Source: Trochalopteron elliotii (Eukaryota > Chordata > Aves > Passeriformes > Leiothrichidae). From it: 64,000 bases of DNA. Position 1 is the first letter of the stretch, and every line of letters starts with the position of its first letter. Made by a program: the position numbers and the translations under genes. The notes under the pieces were generated by a model that saw only the letters and a program-made list of their open reading frames with translations, was not told where the DNA came from and searched no databases. This document shows, in pieces, positions 1 through 15,300 of the stretch. The stretch lies in assembly GCA_024734555.1 (NCBI GenBank), contig JANPWX010000106.1:1611150-1675149 (forward strand). Reading direction: 5' to 3'.

Positions 1-217
1 TTCAGGTGCAGCTTTATGGAATGAGCGCAACAGTATTTTAAATATTTGGCAATCCAACATTAGTGATAATTAAATCATTGATTGTTGACTGATAGAATTT
101 CTGTTAAAATTTACTTAGAAAAGCTGGTTTTTGCTATCAACAAAACCAGAGTAACTGGCTTGGAATGAAATCTAGTAACTAGATGTCCGGATGAGATGAG
201 CAATTGGTTCTGGAATT
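1..217 (-). other. OSBPL2: OSBPL2 3' UTR, partial
   Basis: This AT-rich sequence follows the OSBPL2 stop codon on the minus strand. There is no AATAAA on that strand (no tttatt on plus), so the polyadenylation site lies beyond the left edge. Confidence 0.75.
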
Positions 218-320
218 TCAGTATATGTCTGGACAGTCTGAGAAATTTCTATCAAAATAGCCACCTGAGTACAGCCAATCTGGAGTCCCAGTGTATGGGT
301 TAGTGCCTTGATGAAACCAT
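218..320 (-). CDS. OSBPL2: OSBPL2 coding exon 13 (stop exon)
   Basis: It encodes the last base of Arg447, then [20 protein letters not shown] and [13 protein letters not shown], then TGA at 220-218. The acceptor is ttgtgttacag|. The PDIY end is typical of this branch of ORPs. A longer open frame on the same strand across this exon is out of frame with the gene and is a shadow. Confidence 0.97.
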
Positions 321-3300
321 CTGTAACACAAAAAAGAAAAAGGAGAGAAACAATAAAAGACAAAAGCAAACAGAATGAACAGTTATTAACAGGGAAAAAA
401 AAACCCCAGTGTTGCTTCTTTCACAAAACGTTCTAAAAATACACTGGTATTTCTTATAAAAAGCATTCTCAGGAAATATTCTGAACATGAAAATCATCAA
501 ACTTCCTACACAACTATCACTACCTTGTAGAGCACCTTTTATTTTAGCATAAAGGAGTATGAAATGGATTTTAAAATTTCTGTCCTATTCCAAATAAAAG
601 TAATATTAATACTCTAAATTATATATATAAATTTTTACTTTAAAAGAATGCCAAATCAGTTACACAATCATTTTGGAAATTTGTCCCAAGAGGAAACAGT
701 TTCTGCTCTATGGAGCTGTGCCCTGCACAGAACATCAACAGCTGTTCACTTTTTAGCCATGTTAACCAAAATCAATTTTATATTCTCTGGAAGAGATTTT
801 TCAAGGCATTAACTGGAATTAATCTGTAGCTACTCCTCCAGGCTTTGGGAAAAGAATGCTTTCTCTTCTGAATTTCATAAAATCATGGAGCATCCCAAAG
901 TTCTTGCCTTTGAAGGAAGCGACTACAGCGACTGGCCATGAGCACACACTTGACTGCACAGCACTGGCAGCTGTGAAAAGCACCCTGTGGGAGCATCAGC
1001 CAAATCACACATCACTCCCTGATGCACTCTGTGACTCAGAAATCACTTGAATATGCAATCAAAAGAGCAATTTCTGAAGTATCCAAGCCAAGAAATCCAA
1101 AGAGTGTGAAAATAAAAGGCCCTAGAGGGCCACAATGTCTTCTTGCTCAACTACCAAAAACTGGACAGGAATTGGTTGAAGGAGAGATGACACTTAACAT
1201 TTTAACATTCATTCTAACAAAAAATTGACCTCTGTAGGTTTAAAAAAAAAAAAAATCCAGCATTACCACAGTAGTTAATTACGACAGGTTTCAGCATTTA
1301 TTATTAGATAATTTGTCCAGGACAGACTTATCAGCAATTTTGGCTTCCACCTACATACTTCATTGTTGACTCAGCAATGCTTTAAGTGACACTACAAATT
1401 GTGCTGTCATGGAAGCAATCAGACACGTGCTGTCCTGAATAAAAACAATTCAAGCAGTGTACCCAACTATTCCAAGCTTAAACAAATTCCTCCTTCCTTG
1501 CCCCTTACCGTGTGTGCCACTCCACCTCGTCCTTTGCACGCTCCTTGCGAGCAGCTCTTTGTTTCTCTTCTAATCTCTCCTTCTCTTTGCTTGCCACATC
1601 TAGCCAACGTTTCAAGAGAAATTGGTAATTTAGCAAAAAAGAAACAAAAGCGCAGAAAACACAGGAAAGACCAGAGAAATGAAGTAGAATTCATTTAGGC
1701 ACGAGAAAGCATTTGCTGTACCAATCTTTAGTAACAAAAACCTAAAACTCATTTCAGAAAAGTTGCTGCTACAAACACAGAGCTGAAACTGAAATGTTGG
1801 TGTTTTATCTCTCAGAAGCACTGCACTGAGACAGCAGGGAAGAACTTGGGTTAGGCATAATAGAATGAGTGATTTTTTTTCACTGTTTGGCCTTGTGTTC
1901 CCTCTGACAAACACCAGAACAGCACAGCTCACCACATGTCTCTCCAGACAAACTCCAGAGCAAGTGGAGCACGTCTGCAGCTCCTCCCAAGCTAGCAAAC
2001 ATGCAAACACATCCTAACACAAGACAGCAGCCCTGGGATCCACTTGGGATGCATCTGCTCTCCCAGGCTTTTCTGGGAGAAAACAGACATCATACACCAT
2101 TGAAAAGCACGTTCAGTGCACAGGATGAAAAAGAGTTAAGGCTGCTCTGGGAATGAGAAACTAAAGACTGTTTCCTGCATTGATGTCCCTTCAGCCATCC
2201 CTCCCAAAATCCCTCAGGTGCAAGGATTCCCTGCAGCCAACACATACCCATGTTCCCGTTCTCCATGTTCCTGATATCCGGCCGCAGCCGGCAGTCTGTG
2301 GGAGCCAAGATTGCCTCCATGCCCTTTTCCAGCTCATTGAGGCTCACGGCAAAACTGGTGAAATTGTACATCTGGAAAGCAAGTTACAGGGAACACACAA
2401 GTTATTCCAGCAAAGCAGAGCTGGCTTCCCTACAATGGATGGGTACAACAAAACTTCCAAGAGAAATTGCTGAGTCGAATCCCTACTGGCTGCCCTGAAG
2501 GCAAGGTTAGGTTCATACAAGACCAGCTGGAGTTTTTGTTGGAGGGGAGTGTAGTGTTAACTCGTAACAGGGAGGAACAAGAAAGGGCAGATGGGGATAG
2601 AAATCACAGCTTTCATTTTTTAAGCAGCCTTTGCTTGTGAGGATTAAGACAGATTTTCTACAATAATGATATTTAACATCACGATTTTCAGGAAAAAGCA
2701 GAACAAAACAAAACCACCCACACCTAAAAGAACAAAAAGTCCTGCTGAAACTATGGAAATTAATATCCAGCTGTCCAGTTACTGCACCCTGTGGCAGCTT
2801 GTCTTGGAACAGAGCAGGGCCAGCAGAAGGGAATGTGTATCCATATTTTAGCCACTCAATGCAAAGATCTCCCAGACAGGTAGGCCTAAGTCTCCAGACT
2901 CCCAGCTGCACTTGGAGCATGGATTCCTTGTGCCAGCTCAGACACAGCAGGGCTGCTTTCAGCACAGGATCGAAGCAGAGCTTCTGGAGTGTAATTTCAG
3001 TGCAGCAAGAACTGCCAGAGCCTGGTCCTGTGCCAAGGAGTGACACTGCAACAAGGTTCCCTGGACCATTACTTGTGTTCCCCTGGATAAGTCACCAGCA
3101 AGAGCAAGGCACAGGCTAATTGGAACAGTTACCTGTGATGAGTTTGGTGGCCTACAGTTTATTCTCCAAAGCAATTTACTGCCTGGTATGAACTGCACTG
3201 TGTCTTGAACCTCTGGCATATCATCAGCCTCATCATTTTCAGATTTAATATCATCTTCACTCTGAAACAGATAACATTTGGCAGAGGAACAAAGGAACAT

Positions 3301-6300
3301 TGGATGGTTTCATCTAGGATTCTGAAGAATTTGTTCACATTTAAGATACTGAACACTCCTGTTTGCTTTTCCTCACTCTGTGTACAGTCCCTCTCATTTT
3401 TATCATGTCTTGCTCCTGATATCCCTGAATAGTCTCCCAACACTTAAATAAAACTTGAGTATCTGTTTAAAAAAATCAATAATAGTAACAATAGTAAATT
3501 AATGACTTTCAGAAGTGTTTTCTCCAGCTTCCCTTCTATCCTATGCCACAGCTTAATTTCACCTCACATGACCATTATTCCTTCAGGTGCAAATGAGCCA
3601 AGACTGAAATTTAAACCAGTTCCCAAGTTAGTTCCTAAGTCATAAATAGGGCACACCTGTTTTTGGATATTGCTTCATCATTTGCAAAGCATTCGGATGT
3701 GCAGTTAAAGACAGGGCCTCATTTCAGTCTGACCCAGACTCCAATCACAATTATCACTGCCAGTTTTCTCACTGTGAAGGCTGTGTCCTTAAGTTTATGA
3801 ATGCAGTGACTTTCCTTCAAAGTTCCTTTGTTACCAGCTGCACTGCTGTGCTGCACATATAAAACTCCAATGGTTCAGGAAGCTGCTCTCAGAATCTGAG
3901 AGAATCTGACTGCTGCAGGACCCAGACAGCAGCACTGTGGAATTTTAGAGGATTTCACCACGAGAACCCATTCAAAACCACAACAACCAGAAGTGAAGTT
4001 TGAGGCAATAACATCCTGGAGTGACAGTAACAGTTTTTCTCACTCTCACCTCCTTTCTATTTTCTTTCTGCCCTCTCTGACATGGCTCATTTGTTTCAAT
4101 CAAAAATACCCTACTAGGTTAAACAGGGCCTGTTTTATACACTAGAAAACAGCTCCATATGGTTAAAAGTCTAATTTCAATCATTTGGGTTGAGTATTCA
4201 TTCTTTAAAAAAACACTTCTAGGCTACTTTCCATGTCAACATCTGGTTTACTGTTAGACAGTTCCCCATCTAAATATAGTCTCAACAGGAAGGAAGGAAG
4301 GAAGGAAGGAAGGAAAGAAAGAGTTGATTTTCTTAAGATGAACAGAACCTTATTATTTTTTTAAAAGAAGTCAAAATATAAGCCTGTACCATGATGGAAT
4401 CCAGAGCCAAAAGCAAGGCCTGTTGTTGCTCTAGATTCTTCTGATGTGAGTACTTTTAAAGCCTCTTAACATCACGAGTGATTAGCTTCTGTTTAACTTT
4501 CCATTTTCAGTGAGTAACTGTTGATATAAGGAAACCCAAAGTCCCCTGCTGCAGCATAGAATATTTCCTATTTTCCATGTGACAACTGAGGTTTTGGCAG
4601 CAGCTTACCTGACACTGCTTACACACAAAGTAAAAACCCTGCATGTTTCCAGACCTCTTTGTTGTGAAGATTTTCTGCATCATAAGTTCTGAACATCTGC
4701 ATCACCAGAAAGCACGTCTGACTTAAACAAAATTATTACTGTTTTTACTGCCCAAATCCTAGTACTTTCACTGCTGGAGTTGGCAGTAGAGCCACTTTCC
4801 TCATTCAAGGACTGGACAACATCAGCTTGGGGGTTGATATTTGATCATTTATCTTACCAGTCCCTAGCAGACACCATTCCTACAAGCTCCCTTCCACACC
4901 AGCAGCTCACACTACAGCCTGCAAAGCTCCAAATGCCTTCTCACATCCAACTCCTACCAAATGACAGTTTTAACCCTTCATTCACCTAAGTAAGATGCTT
5001 TGATTTCATTCTATGACATTTCAGAATCTTTTCTCCCAAAAGAATCCTTCACCTTACCGACTTCTTCTTCTGCTCACCACCTCTCTTCTCACTCTTCTTG
5101 TAGGTCTCGTACGTGGTGGGATCAGTGCACCACAAACATTCTGTCCACTTGCCATAGATCACACACAGCTTCTTCCTACTGCAGGGAAAGCAAAGGACAC
5201 TGAGCTCTTCCTTCACACTGAGCCTGCTAAGCCAAGCCTTATAGATTCTGATCTAAATTAAATATGCAGCTTGCTCCTTCATTGCATTTTATGCTTCTAT
5301 TTGCAGATTTCACAGAATGGGTGATTCTTGGAAAACATAGATATTTGATAGGCAAAGTAAAGTTTTCAGCTCATTCCAGCCCTCCAGAACAGATCCTCGT
5401 GGCAGTCACGTGTTTTCCCCACTGTTAAATGAATGTGGGTACATCAAAGCCAATTACAATACAGATACTCAGAGTCACAAAACAGGTTTGGCTTAATTAA
5501 AAACTTCTAACAACCACACACTCATTATTTTAAACTGAAGACTGGAATTATGACTCTACAATAGCAGATCATTTGCACCTACTCTGCATTTTCCCTTTAG
5601 TTCCAAAACCTGGACTGGACAGTTTTTCTAATAATGCTTAAAAATTAACATCCAAGGAATCAGGGGGTTTAATGCTGACACAGAGAACAAAACTGGGTTA
5701 CAAACTGCAGTACTAGCAACTTTAAAGTCACATCACTGTGGTCACTATGCCAGCAAAAGAAATGCCCCAGTGTTCAAAAACAGAGAGACCAAGAGGCTTT
5801 TATCACTTACTGCTTGTCCTGGATGTATCCCTCTACTCTGTGAAGCTCTTTCCCAAACAGTCCACATGGTTTAAAATTAAGGACACATTTATCTCCAGTA
5901 CTGTGGAGGAAATAAGTACATGCTTAGAGAAGCAAGCCCCTAAATACATCAGAAATTTTATATTACCTTATTTAACTTTTTTAATACAGTTACAGTTAGC
6001 TGGTGGTTATATAGATATACATATACATATATAAATTATTTTTATTTAACTATGGTTCATTATCTGACCAGGGCATTAAAAATGGTTAAAAATTTAAAAA
6101 TTCCACAGAACTAACAAATTTTGTGCAAGTACAGGAGACAGGACTAGAGGTTTGATGCTATGAGAAGTATCAAACAGCAGCTCATTTACTGACAGAGCAA
6201 TGTGTGCAGGAGTGATACTTCTCACAAAATTCCTCCCCTCATCATTTAGAAGGTAATCTATTTTATAGAAGTAAAAAGCTTTGATATAGGCAGTTGGCAG

Positions 6301-9300
6301 AGCAGTTGATGCTCTCTCTAAATTCACATTTCCCAACTCAGCAGTCATTTTTCTGTGCTGTGCCCTTAATTTAAGACATTCTCCATTATGTGAACTAAAA
6401 AAAATGACAAACACCATGGAGGTCCAATCTGTCTCTGACAACTATTCCATTTAATGGTTCTGGAGTTAAATTTAATTTCTGTTCTCTGGCAATGGGGCTC
6501 CATTTGGATGGGTAACTCACAAATGTAAAACCTTTGCTCTCCACAGGCCATCTGGCTTTGTGCCTTGTCATTAATAACATTATGACAGTAAGCCCAGGAC
6601 TAGGGAGAGTTTGTATTTCTCAGAAGAAGAAAAAAAACAACCCCACAAAAAGACTGAAAAAGAAACCCCACAAGAGTTTGGGGCTACAAAACAAAGCTTC
6701 CTGTGTCTGACAAAAATCAAAATCTGCTCTGTAACACGAAAGACCACAACAATCCCTACAGCCCCTGGGATCATGGTCAGCATTACCTGTGATTTACAAT
6801 TTCTACCACTCCGTACTGTTCTAACCACAGTTTACCAATAATTACATTATGTACACAACAGGTTGGATTTGTCCATGTGTAAGCTTCATTGTGCCTGTCA
6901 AGGAAAGAAGAGGAAGAAATCATTTTCTTGAGCTTGAGATGGAAACCTGTTTTCAATTGTTCATGGCAAAGCAAGATATTTAGCACTCCTCTGAACAGCC
7001 AGCACTCAGCTTCAGAACAGAAGAGAAACAGACCTTTCTTTACAAGCCAACAATGTGTTGTATCCAAGCATTAGTGCAAATTAATAAAGTGATATTGCTC
7101 TTATTCTTCTCCCTTCTCACTTAAGTTTCACAGTTGCTGTGCTTTGGATTACAAATTCCAGCCCAACATAAAGAGCAGTCCAGGAATTCATCTTTTTCAT
7201 TTGCATTTTCAAAGTTTTAAGTGATAAAACATAGTATTTGCAGGAGAACCAGACTAACAAACTAATGCCTAACAGTGTCTTCCATTCAATTGCTGCTGCA
7301 GCAGTAAATTGCATAACTGGTTTCTACAAAAATGCCACAAGTTTTCTCACCAGTATTTGAGGTCTGTTCCAGTGCCACTGAAGGTAATTTTGGGGGTGTG
7401 AGTGGTTTTTGCTTTTTTAGTTGGTTGTTAAACACCAGTGGGACACAACAGAACTATTGCAATCTCCACAAACATGAGATTTTAAAATTCAGTTCAATAC
7501 TCAATTCCATCCTTTCCCCAAAGATTTACTGAGAAGAAGGAAAAATCCTAGAACTGATTTTCCACTTAGTTTTATTTTTGGTTTATTTTTTTGTGAAAAG
7601 CTTTTAAGGTGAGTTAACAGATTCTAAATGCTTGAAAGACATTATTCCATAAATGGCCACAAAGTTAAACAACAGGATTCCTATTGTCACTAGCAGAGTC
7701 AAAGCCACATATTCACACTCATCTTTCCATGCTAGTAAGGGAAATACTTAAGTAGGCAATCAATCCATCACAGAAAAGCGTGTAAACTCTGTTTTCACAG
7801 AAAATACAGAAAAAGCAGTGTCCTCTGTAAAAAATGCCTTGTACTTCAGAGAACACTCCAATGTAATGTTTCCATCCCATCTGTCCAGCACAGCTTTTCC
7901 AGTCCAGAGAAATAACAGATGATTGGAGTCTCACTATTTCCCACAGCTCCTTTTCTTCAAGGAGTCTTTAGAACAATGACTACTCTTCAACTGGGGGAAA
8001 AAATACCAGAACCCCTCGAATTCACCCCCCAAGCCTCTAAACAGTTTTATTCCTGAACTATTCTGATACCAGAAGCTTTACAGCATAAACCAAAACACAA
8101 CACCAGGCACTTATGGTTAGGGCTGATGAATTGAAGCACATTTTATGCTGGAGAAGAGAGGGAAAAGTGTCTTCTAATGTTCTGAAAAACAGTCATGGTT
8201 AACAGAAAGGTTCAATTTAATACTGACTCACAACTTTGCTTCCCAAACAGCTCCTTGTTCTCTCAAGCCTTGAGCAGTTCTCAGACTCCTCAGAGCAACA
8301 GAATGGTCTGAATCACAACACTGAGAGGCTCAAAATTTGATTTCAACTTCTGCTGCTTGAAGCAATTATTTAAAATAAATGCTTTAACTGTTTATATTCC
8401 AGTTTAAAGCCCTGATTAGGCTCAGCAAGAGTTTTAATAGTTTTTTAAAGAAAGGCTCTTGAGGAACAAACATTATTTTGGTAACACCTGCATTCTGCAC
8501 TAACATTCACAGTTCCTTCTACATTCACAAGAAATTTCCTTTATTTCCATCACCATTTATCTCCAAGACCACTTCATACTTTTGTGAACTTTGGAATATT
8601 AGATGCCAACACCTGAAAAATTAAAACTAATTCCAAAAGAAAGTACAGGAAAAGTCAATGCTTGCTATGGGAGACAAGTTAGTTTGTTATTGAAACCAAA
8701 TGTCTAGAACTTTCTTAAATCAGCATTTCAAAACCACCTCAGTTAGGCCTCAGAAAGGCTTTTATAAAAGCACCAAATGCAGAATACTTTATTTGCAACT
8801 GTTCTAGTGCATCCTCATGTCCCACTTGGGAAAGGTCCATTCTTTGTGCCACCAGGACACAAAACAACTTGTGAGATGTCACATAATTTATGAGAGACAA
8901 GCCTGGGAGCAATCTGGAGAGGCATTCTTGATTTTAGAAGGAAGCTGATCCTTCTCTGGAAGTGGCAATCCTGACAAGTTTCTCCTGTTCCCTTTCCACA
9001 CAGAACAGTTATTGTCAGATGCAGCTCTTTCCACACAAACCAACAGCAATACTGAAAATTAAGATGAGCCTGAACAGCCCAGTGAGAGAATTTTATCTCT
9101 ATATTTAAATTTTACATGCCTTCACACAACTAGCTTTCATTAGCAACCAATTTGTAAGAAATGCTAATTTTCATGGTGGAAAAACTGGGTCAAATTGTTA
9201 TGGAAGCATAACATAAATTTAAAAGAAACAGCTCTGAAATTAAGCAGTGAAAATTAACTTGTAAATCAATTTTTACAACCTCTTCAGCACAGGGTTTTTA

Positions 9301-12300
9301 GAAAAGCCAACTGGGTTATTACAATAAGTAAAAAGACTTATTTCTCATACTCACTTCAGAAGCTCCAAAGTAATTGTTCCCCGAGGTTCTGCTTCTATAC
9401 TCTTCCCCCAGAATTTTAGTTTGGGATAGATTGATCCATGAAATATGAAGTCCTTATTGAGGCCTTCAGAATAAAATGCACTAATAGGTGGGTGGTGACT
9501 GACTTGTTCAGATATAAACCTAAATCCTAAGTCCTCCCTGGCAACAACAAAAAAAAAAAAAAAGCATTAAACAGTAAGTTTATTTTTAATATTGTAAGAG
9601 AAAAGAGCTGATACTTAAAAAAAAAGTGAAGTATTTTTAGATTAAACTGAAGGTGAGACTTTTCTAGTTCCATGACACGTTTACAATTAATGAAATGAAA
9701 GGATTTCTACTCTGAACACTTTCTTTTTATACCCCAAACCAGTTTTTTACCCAGAAATGCATCTGAAGAAGTTTCACTGAAATAACTCATGAAAATACAG
9801 AAACCCTTTGGGCAACATGAAAAGGTCTAACTGAAAGTTCTTTGCTCTGCTGTAGACATTTCACCCATTTCTTTGAGGAAGCTCAATGTCCTTCAGACTA
9901 ATTTCTCTATCTGACATGATCAACAAAACAATATTTAAATTAATTAATAGTGTCTGCTCAGGAAGTGTCTTTGGTGGAAGAACATGAACTCATTTTTCTC
10001 TAAATAGTGCAAAGAATACTTTGCCTAAACTCAGAAATAAAATTATTAATTTTTACAACAACTTCTCAGAAATTCTGAGATGGTTTGAGGAAAAGAATGT
10101 CAGCTATACACAGAAATATACTGTAGTGGTATTTTACTACAACCAAAGCAGTGTGAGAGTCTGCTAACTCAAGAACACAAACAGCCCCAGCTCCCAATTT
10201 AAAGTAATTACTACCTGGTTAATTCATAGGTTTCTCCTAACAGTGGGTTAAATGGTTTGCCAGTTCTCTCCCACTGAGAAGCTACAGCAGAAACTGCAAA
10301 GGCAGCTACAGCCTGTAAGCAAATTAAGAACACATTGTTATGAGAATAGTGCATTAAAACTCTGAGTTTAATGTAATTTATTTGTTGCACATTAGAGTAT
10401 TTATTACTCCAGAAAGAAATTGCTTTATATTGCTTAAGGCAAAAACATCTGTAAGCCATAGAATAAATGACATAGAAGTGGGGAAATATAAGCACTTATT
10501 AAGAATCTCATTTCCAACAGGAATTACTGTCTGTGGTAAATTCTGCCAGATTACACTCTGCCTCACCTACTTCTAGAAGATCAGCCTGATTTTTTAAATC
10601 TACTTTTCTCCCCACTTTGACTGCCCCCACCCTCAGCCCATTGGGAACAGAGCCTCACTCTCCTATGCCAGGTAAGAATTATTTCTAGCACAAATGAGTT
10701 CAGGTGACACTGAGGAGCTCCTGCAGGCTGGGAAATGGAGGTATGGACCACACAAATACAGGATCCAAGATAAACACTCCAGTTCCACTCCAGTAAAACC
10801 AGAGCTGTGAGCAACACCAGTATAACCTGCTGCTCAAAGGTGTCACTTCCTTGGTGTGAGACAAGCCAGGTACTGTGTCCTACTCCCAATAAGGACCAGT
10901 TTTAGGGAAGAAAAGAGTGGTAAATTTGTCTCTGTCACAACAATTTTTCATTCAGGAACTTCAAAATCATGAGGCCACTCAACAAAGCAATTTAGAGTGA
11001 CATAAAGCCAAGATTTCATCCTCACAACACATAAAAGCACAAAAAGAGTCACAGCGTCTAATTAAAGAAATTAGCTGAGATCCTTGGGCATGGTCAGTTG
11101 TGACACTTTCCTTTCCAACTCTGTGCACAGCATGGAGGGTCAAAGTGTCACAAGTATTTGATACAGCCACTATGAAAGGAGAAATTCATCTAGACAAACA
11201 AATTGGGCATTTCTTCAGGCCCCTGAGAAAGAAATACACTCAAGTGAGAAACTGTCTTAAAATCAAAGACTGGGAGAAAAAAAACTTCTTGTGAATTACC
11301 CAGAAGGTGGTGGGGGGTTCTTACCTGCATTCTTTCCAGGGGATCTGCATGACTACAAGCCTTATTGATGAGGTATATATGCTCCATGTATTCTGTTATC
11401 CTCTGAAGGAAACTCAAGGGCTCGTTGAAGACAATGGGCATCGTAATCTTGGACAGCTCCTACAGAACCAAAGGGCAAGTTGACTTCTTAGACACAACAC
11501 CAAGTGAACAACTGGCAACAACAAGAATTTTGAAAATAGGTTGTGGGTGACCTTATTTATAGTATTCCCCAGAGGATATCTGGCAAGCCTGAGGCAGACC
11601 TCCAAGTGCTACAGCGGAAAGGGGCTGGAAGCACTGCAGAACCCCACTTGCAATCTTAAATAACAACTTAAAAACTTTGATCCAGCTAACCTAATAAATT
11701 CACAGAGAATGTTACCTTCTCTGCTGTGGTCTGTGTACAGCAGAAGAGAAAAATTCCCTGGGTAGCAGCAATAATGTGCCAACCAGCTCCGTGCTGATAC
11801 TGAAGTGCCACACACTCCTTGGAAACCCTCACATGCTTATTTGCATAAAATCCATCTATTGTACTGCAGCAACCACAAATTATTCTTTGAAAGGAACAGT
11901 TACATAAAGAATAGTATTTGGATTGTTCCAACAGATTTTAGTGGCTTTATTTAAGCAACCTGTTATCTGTGTCAGACCATTTCTGCTTTCCCATGTGGAT
12001 ACAAGACAGACAGGAAGTTCACACAGATTTCCAGCACCTCAGGTCTTTTACTACACCCAAGCAAATTTGGCTGTTTAATTACAAAGCTGCATTCATGACT
12101 GAGCATTAAAACATTTATGTAAGTGCTTAAAACTTAGCAGAATGCCACCAGATGAAGTTAATGCAACATTTTCCTCATCTTGGCACAGGCGAGGGAAGAA
12201 AAATGTTAACTTTAACTAACTTAAACTGATTTGGTCCAAGCAAAAGGTTTGAGTAGATAGGTCACATCCCACCAAAAGGAGTTTTGAGAGAACATCAGTA

Positions 12301-15300
12301 TCTTCTAGATGACATGAATTAATAAAATAAATTCCTAAATCTCATTTTGCTAAGTAAAGAATAAAAAAAAACTAGGCAGGTAAGAGAGCATTGTGTCAAT
12401 CAAACATATTTGACTATATTTTAATGGCTTTAGTCTAGTTCTTAAAGGACAGCTTCAGATATGCCAATCCACATGCTCCAACAGCTATAGAAGATATGGA
12501 AATAGTATTGTTAATAAACAAATGTTGAGATTTTGGGAGTTACAGTTTAAAATTGTTTCCTAGTGAAAAAAAAGGAAAATGCACCAGGTGTTAGATTCTG
12601 TGTCTTGATGTTTAAGCAATAAAATTAATCAGCTGACATTAGGAGAACTAACACAGATGCTTCATCCAAGCTAACTCACCAGTCCAATGCATTTTTTTAA
12701 TATGCTCCACACACTAAAATCACTTCTAGAAAACATTGGGGCAGGTAATGATGTCCTGTAATGGAAAAAAAAAATCCAACTGTCATTATCAGCCCATTAA
12801 ACCACAAGCCATTTTCTTTTCTACTGAAGCAACTTATAAAGGAAGCAAAGCATCACCCCAGACTTGGCACAGGAAGCAGACAAGTGAAATGACTCTCTAA
12901 ACCCAGAGAATTACCCTCTGCATGACAACAGCAAAGCCCCAAAAAGGTCTGAGCCAGCACATGCTCACCTCTCCTCTCTTATGCAGCTCTATGTGTTTAC
13001 CTGTGTCTCTTAATCCCATTTTCTTGTATCTCTGTCTCTCCATTATGTTTTCCAGTCCTACTGCTTTGGTGTGGATCTAGATCAAGCATTTCTGGAACTT
13101 TATGATTTGCTTCTGAAAACTCTCCTGAAGAATTGTCAGAGTCAAAGCCTGTATAAAAACCAAAAGACAACAGTTTTCTTAGGAACCTCACCATACCCCA
13201 GGGTGCCATTCACATTTTGCAAGTCTCACTTGAAGTACATTTAGACTAGGTTAGTTTATTTCAAAGAGTATCAGAGTGAAAACTCTTATTGAGTGACCTA
13301 ATTTCCAGGAGTATTATGAACCAACTATTGCATTAGAATCAAGAATTATCATTTTTCACACTGCTGAATATAAAACTCATTTAGAATCTTAAAAGCTCTC
13401 GAGTAGCTCCTAATCAGATTAGCTGCATTGTCTCTTTTGCAGAGCTGCAGTGTAATTACAATAATTTGTTTCAGTTATGGAGTTTTCCTCAAAGACCTCA
13501 AATAAATTAAACTTACACTGCTAATAGGCAAGGAGAAAAAGAAAAAAAGAAGAGAGAAAACAGCCATTTCACAATGCAGGGGCAAACACCCAGACAACTG
13601 GAACCACAGAAATGTAGGACATTGAACTTCTTTTTGCCACCCCTATGTGCAAATCATCTAACACTGCTCTAATGGCTGCAGCAGGAACATGTGGACCCCA
13701 GGATGAATTAGTCCTTGAGCTCTACAAGTGACCCACAGCCTGATCTGCAGGAGGAGGCTGCATTTCCTATGTCCCAAATCCATCCTCTTGGTCAAGAGCT
13801 ACTGGAAACACCATTGTAACCAAACCCCAACGTGCTTGGAACAGCTTTAATCCCAAAAATGTTAAACCAGCAGGAATATGTAGAACACAAACCTGTGTTA
13901 TCAAGCAGCCCTAAATAAAAGTTGGACTAAACCAACAATCCAAGATTCCAGTCTAATGACTTTTAGTCACATAAATTACACACATAGTAATACAAATAAT
14001 GACAATTTTTGGATAAGGCTTTGAATAAGAAGGTTTTAAAAGCATTCTATGCACCTCTACACACAGCCTTGGTCTCAATCAACAGCAAGAGGCCTCCCCT
14101 CAGTGCTGCAGAAACAAACCACTTGTAAACCACAACAGCATCACCACAGAACACCCTAAAATGATCAGTTAATACAATCCCTCACAATTGCCACAGCACT
14201 ACAACAGAAAACACTGCTGATCAATCATTGTACTAAAGGAACATTTTTGCTGAAATTAATTCTAAGATCATTAAGACTTTTCTGAGTGCCAATTCTTCCT
14301 CAAGAAAGACTTTAGTTTCCAGTTTCCAATTTAGGAGTTAGAATCAAAAAAGAGCATTAATGTTTAACATAAAACATTAACAGCTGATATTTGCTGGCAT
14401 ACAATTTTTGCCAAGGTTTTAAGGAACACATAACATAATTTTTGCATTCCTTTCATTCCAGCTGTCACAGCCTGGGCAGCCCCTCATCTTTTTACTGAGT
14501 TCCTGTCACACTCAGCTATGGCCTGTCCCACAGTCCAGCTGTGGGTACAGACAGATTCTGAAATATTACAAGGCCTGTAAACACTCTAATGGAGTAAAGA
14601 AATCAGTTGTGACAAAGATTATTTCAATTTTAAACAGACTAAAACGCTGTGATCCTCTGCCATTAACTTTTTTACAAAGCATTACTTCAAGTTTATTTTA
14701 ACCTCTCCAATGTCTGTTTTTGCTGTATTAGAGCAATTCATGCAAGACACACATTCCAGAAACAAAAACTGCACTTTTTTCAGGGATCAAGACCATGGCA
14801 ATAACATTCAGAACTGCACCAGGAAGTCCCAGTGATATGATCTTATTTGGTAAACAGCAGGTGTAATGGGTGATGTCATGTCTTGTGCTGTCTCCCATGT
14901 CTTGATGTCACGAGAATGTAATTATACAGCAATAACCACACCCTGGCACTCTTAGTACTCAATTGGAAAGCATGACAGTCACAGAGAGATTCAGGTCATT
15001 AAAATGAGGACTGCCCTGAAACACCTGTCTTAAAAAAAATCTTCAGTCAACTCACAACAAAATATTCATGATTTTAAAACAGTATTTTTAACCATATATC
15101 AGCTTTTTTGAACCTGTTACAGTACGAGGAGCAAAATAACTTATTAGCTTAACTGTAAGTTGGGGGAAAAAAAAAAGAAAGAGGTTTTTGGTACAATATC
15201 CTCACCCAAAAAACTGACCAAGCTCACACCACACAAGGAACAGCATCACTTCAATGAGATCAACACCTAAATGTGAAAGTAAAGCTTCACAACAGGAACA

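Noticed and set aside
172..369. A 65-codon minus-strand frame with conserved-looking sequence at the left end
   Set aside because: It overlaps the last OSBPL2 exon in a different frame. The correct frame gives the expected ORP2 C-terminus ending PDIY, with matching splice phase.
12997..13209. Possible alternative OSBPL2 start upstream of exon 2 (in-frame ATG at about 13209)
   Set aside because: The upstream part reads through a strong acceptor (ttttatacag) and has no similarity to ORP2. The exon at 20219-20255 supplies the expected N-terminus with the right phase.
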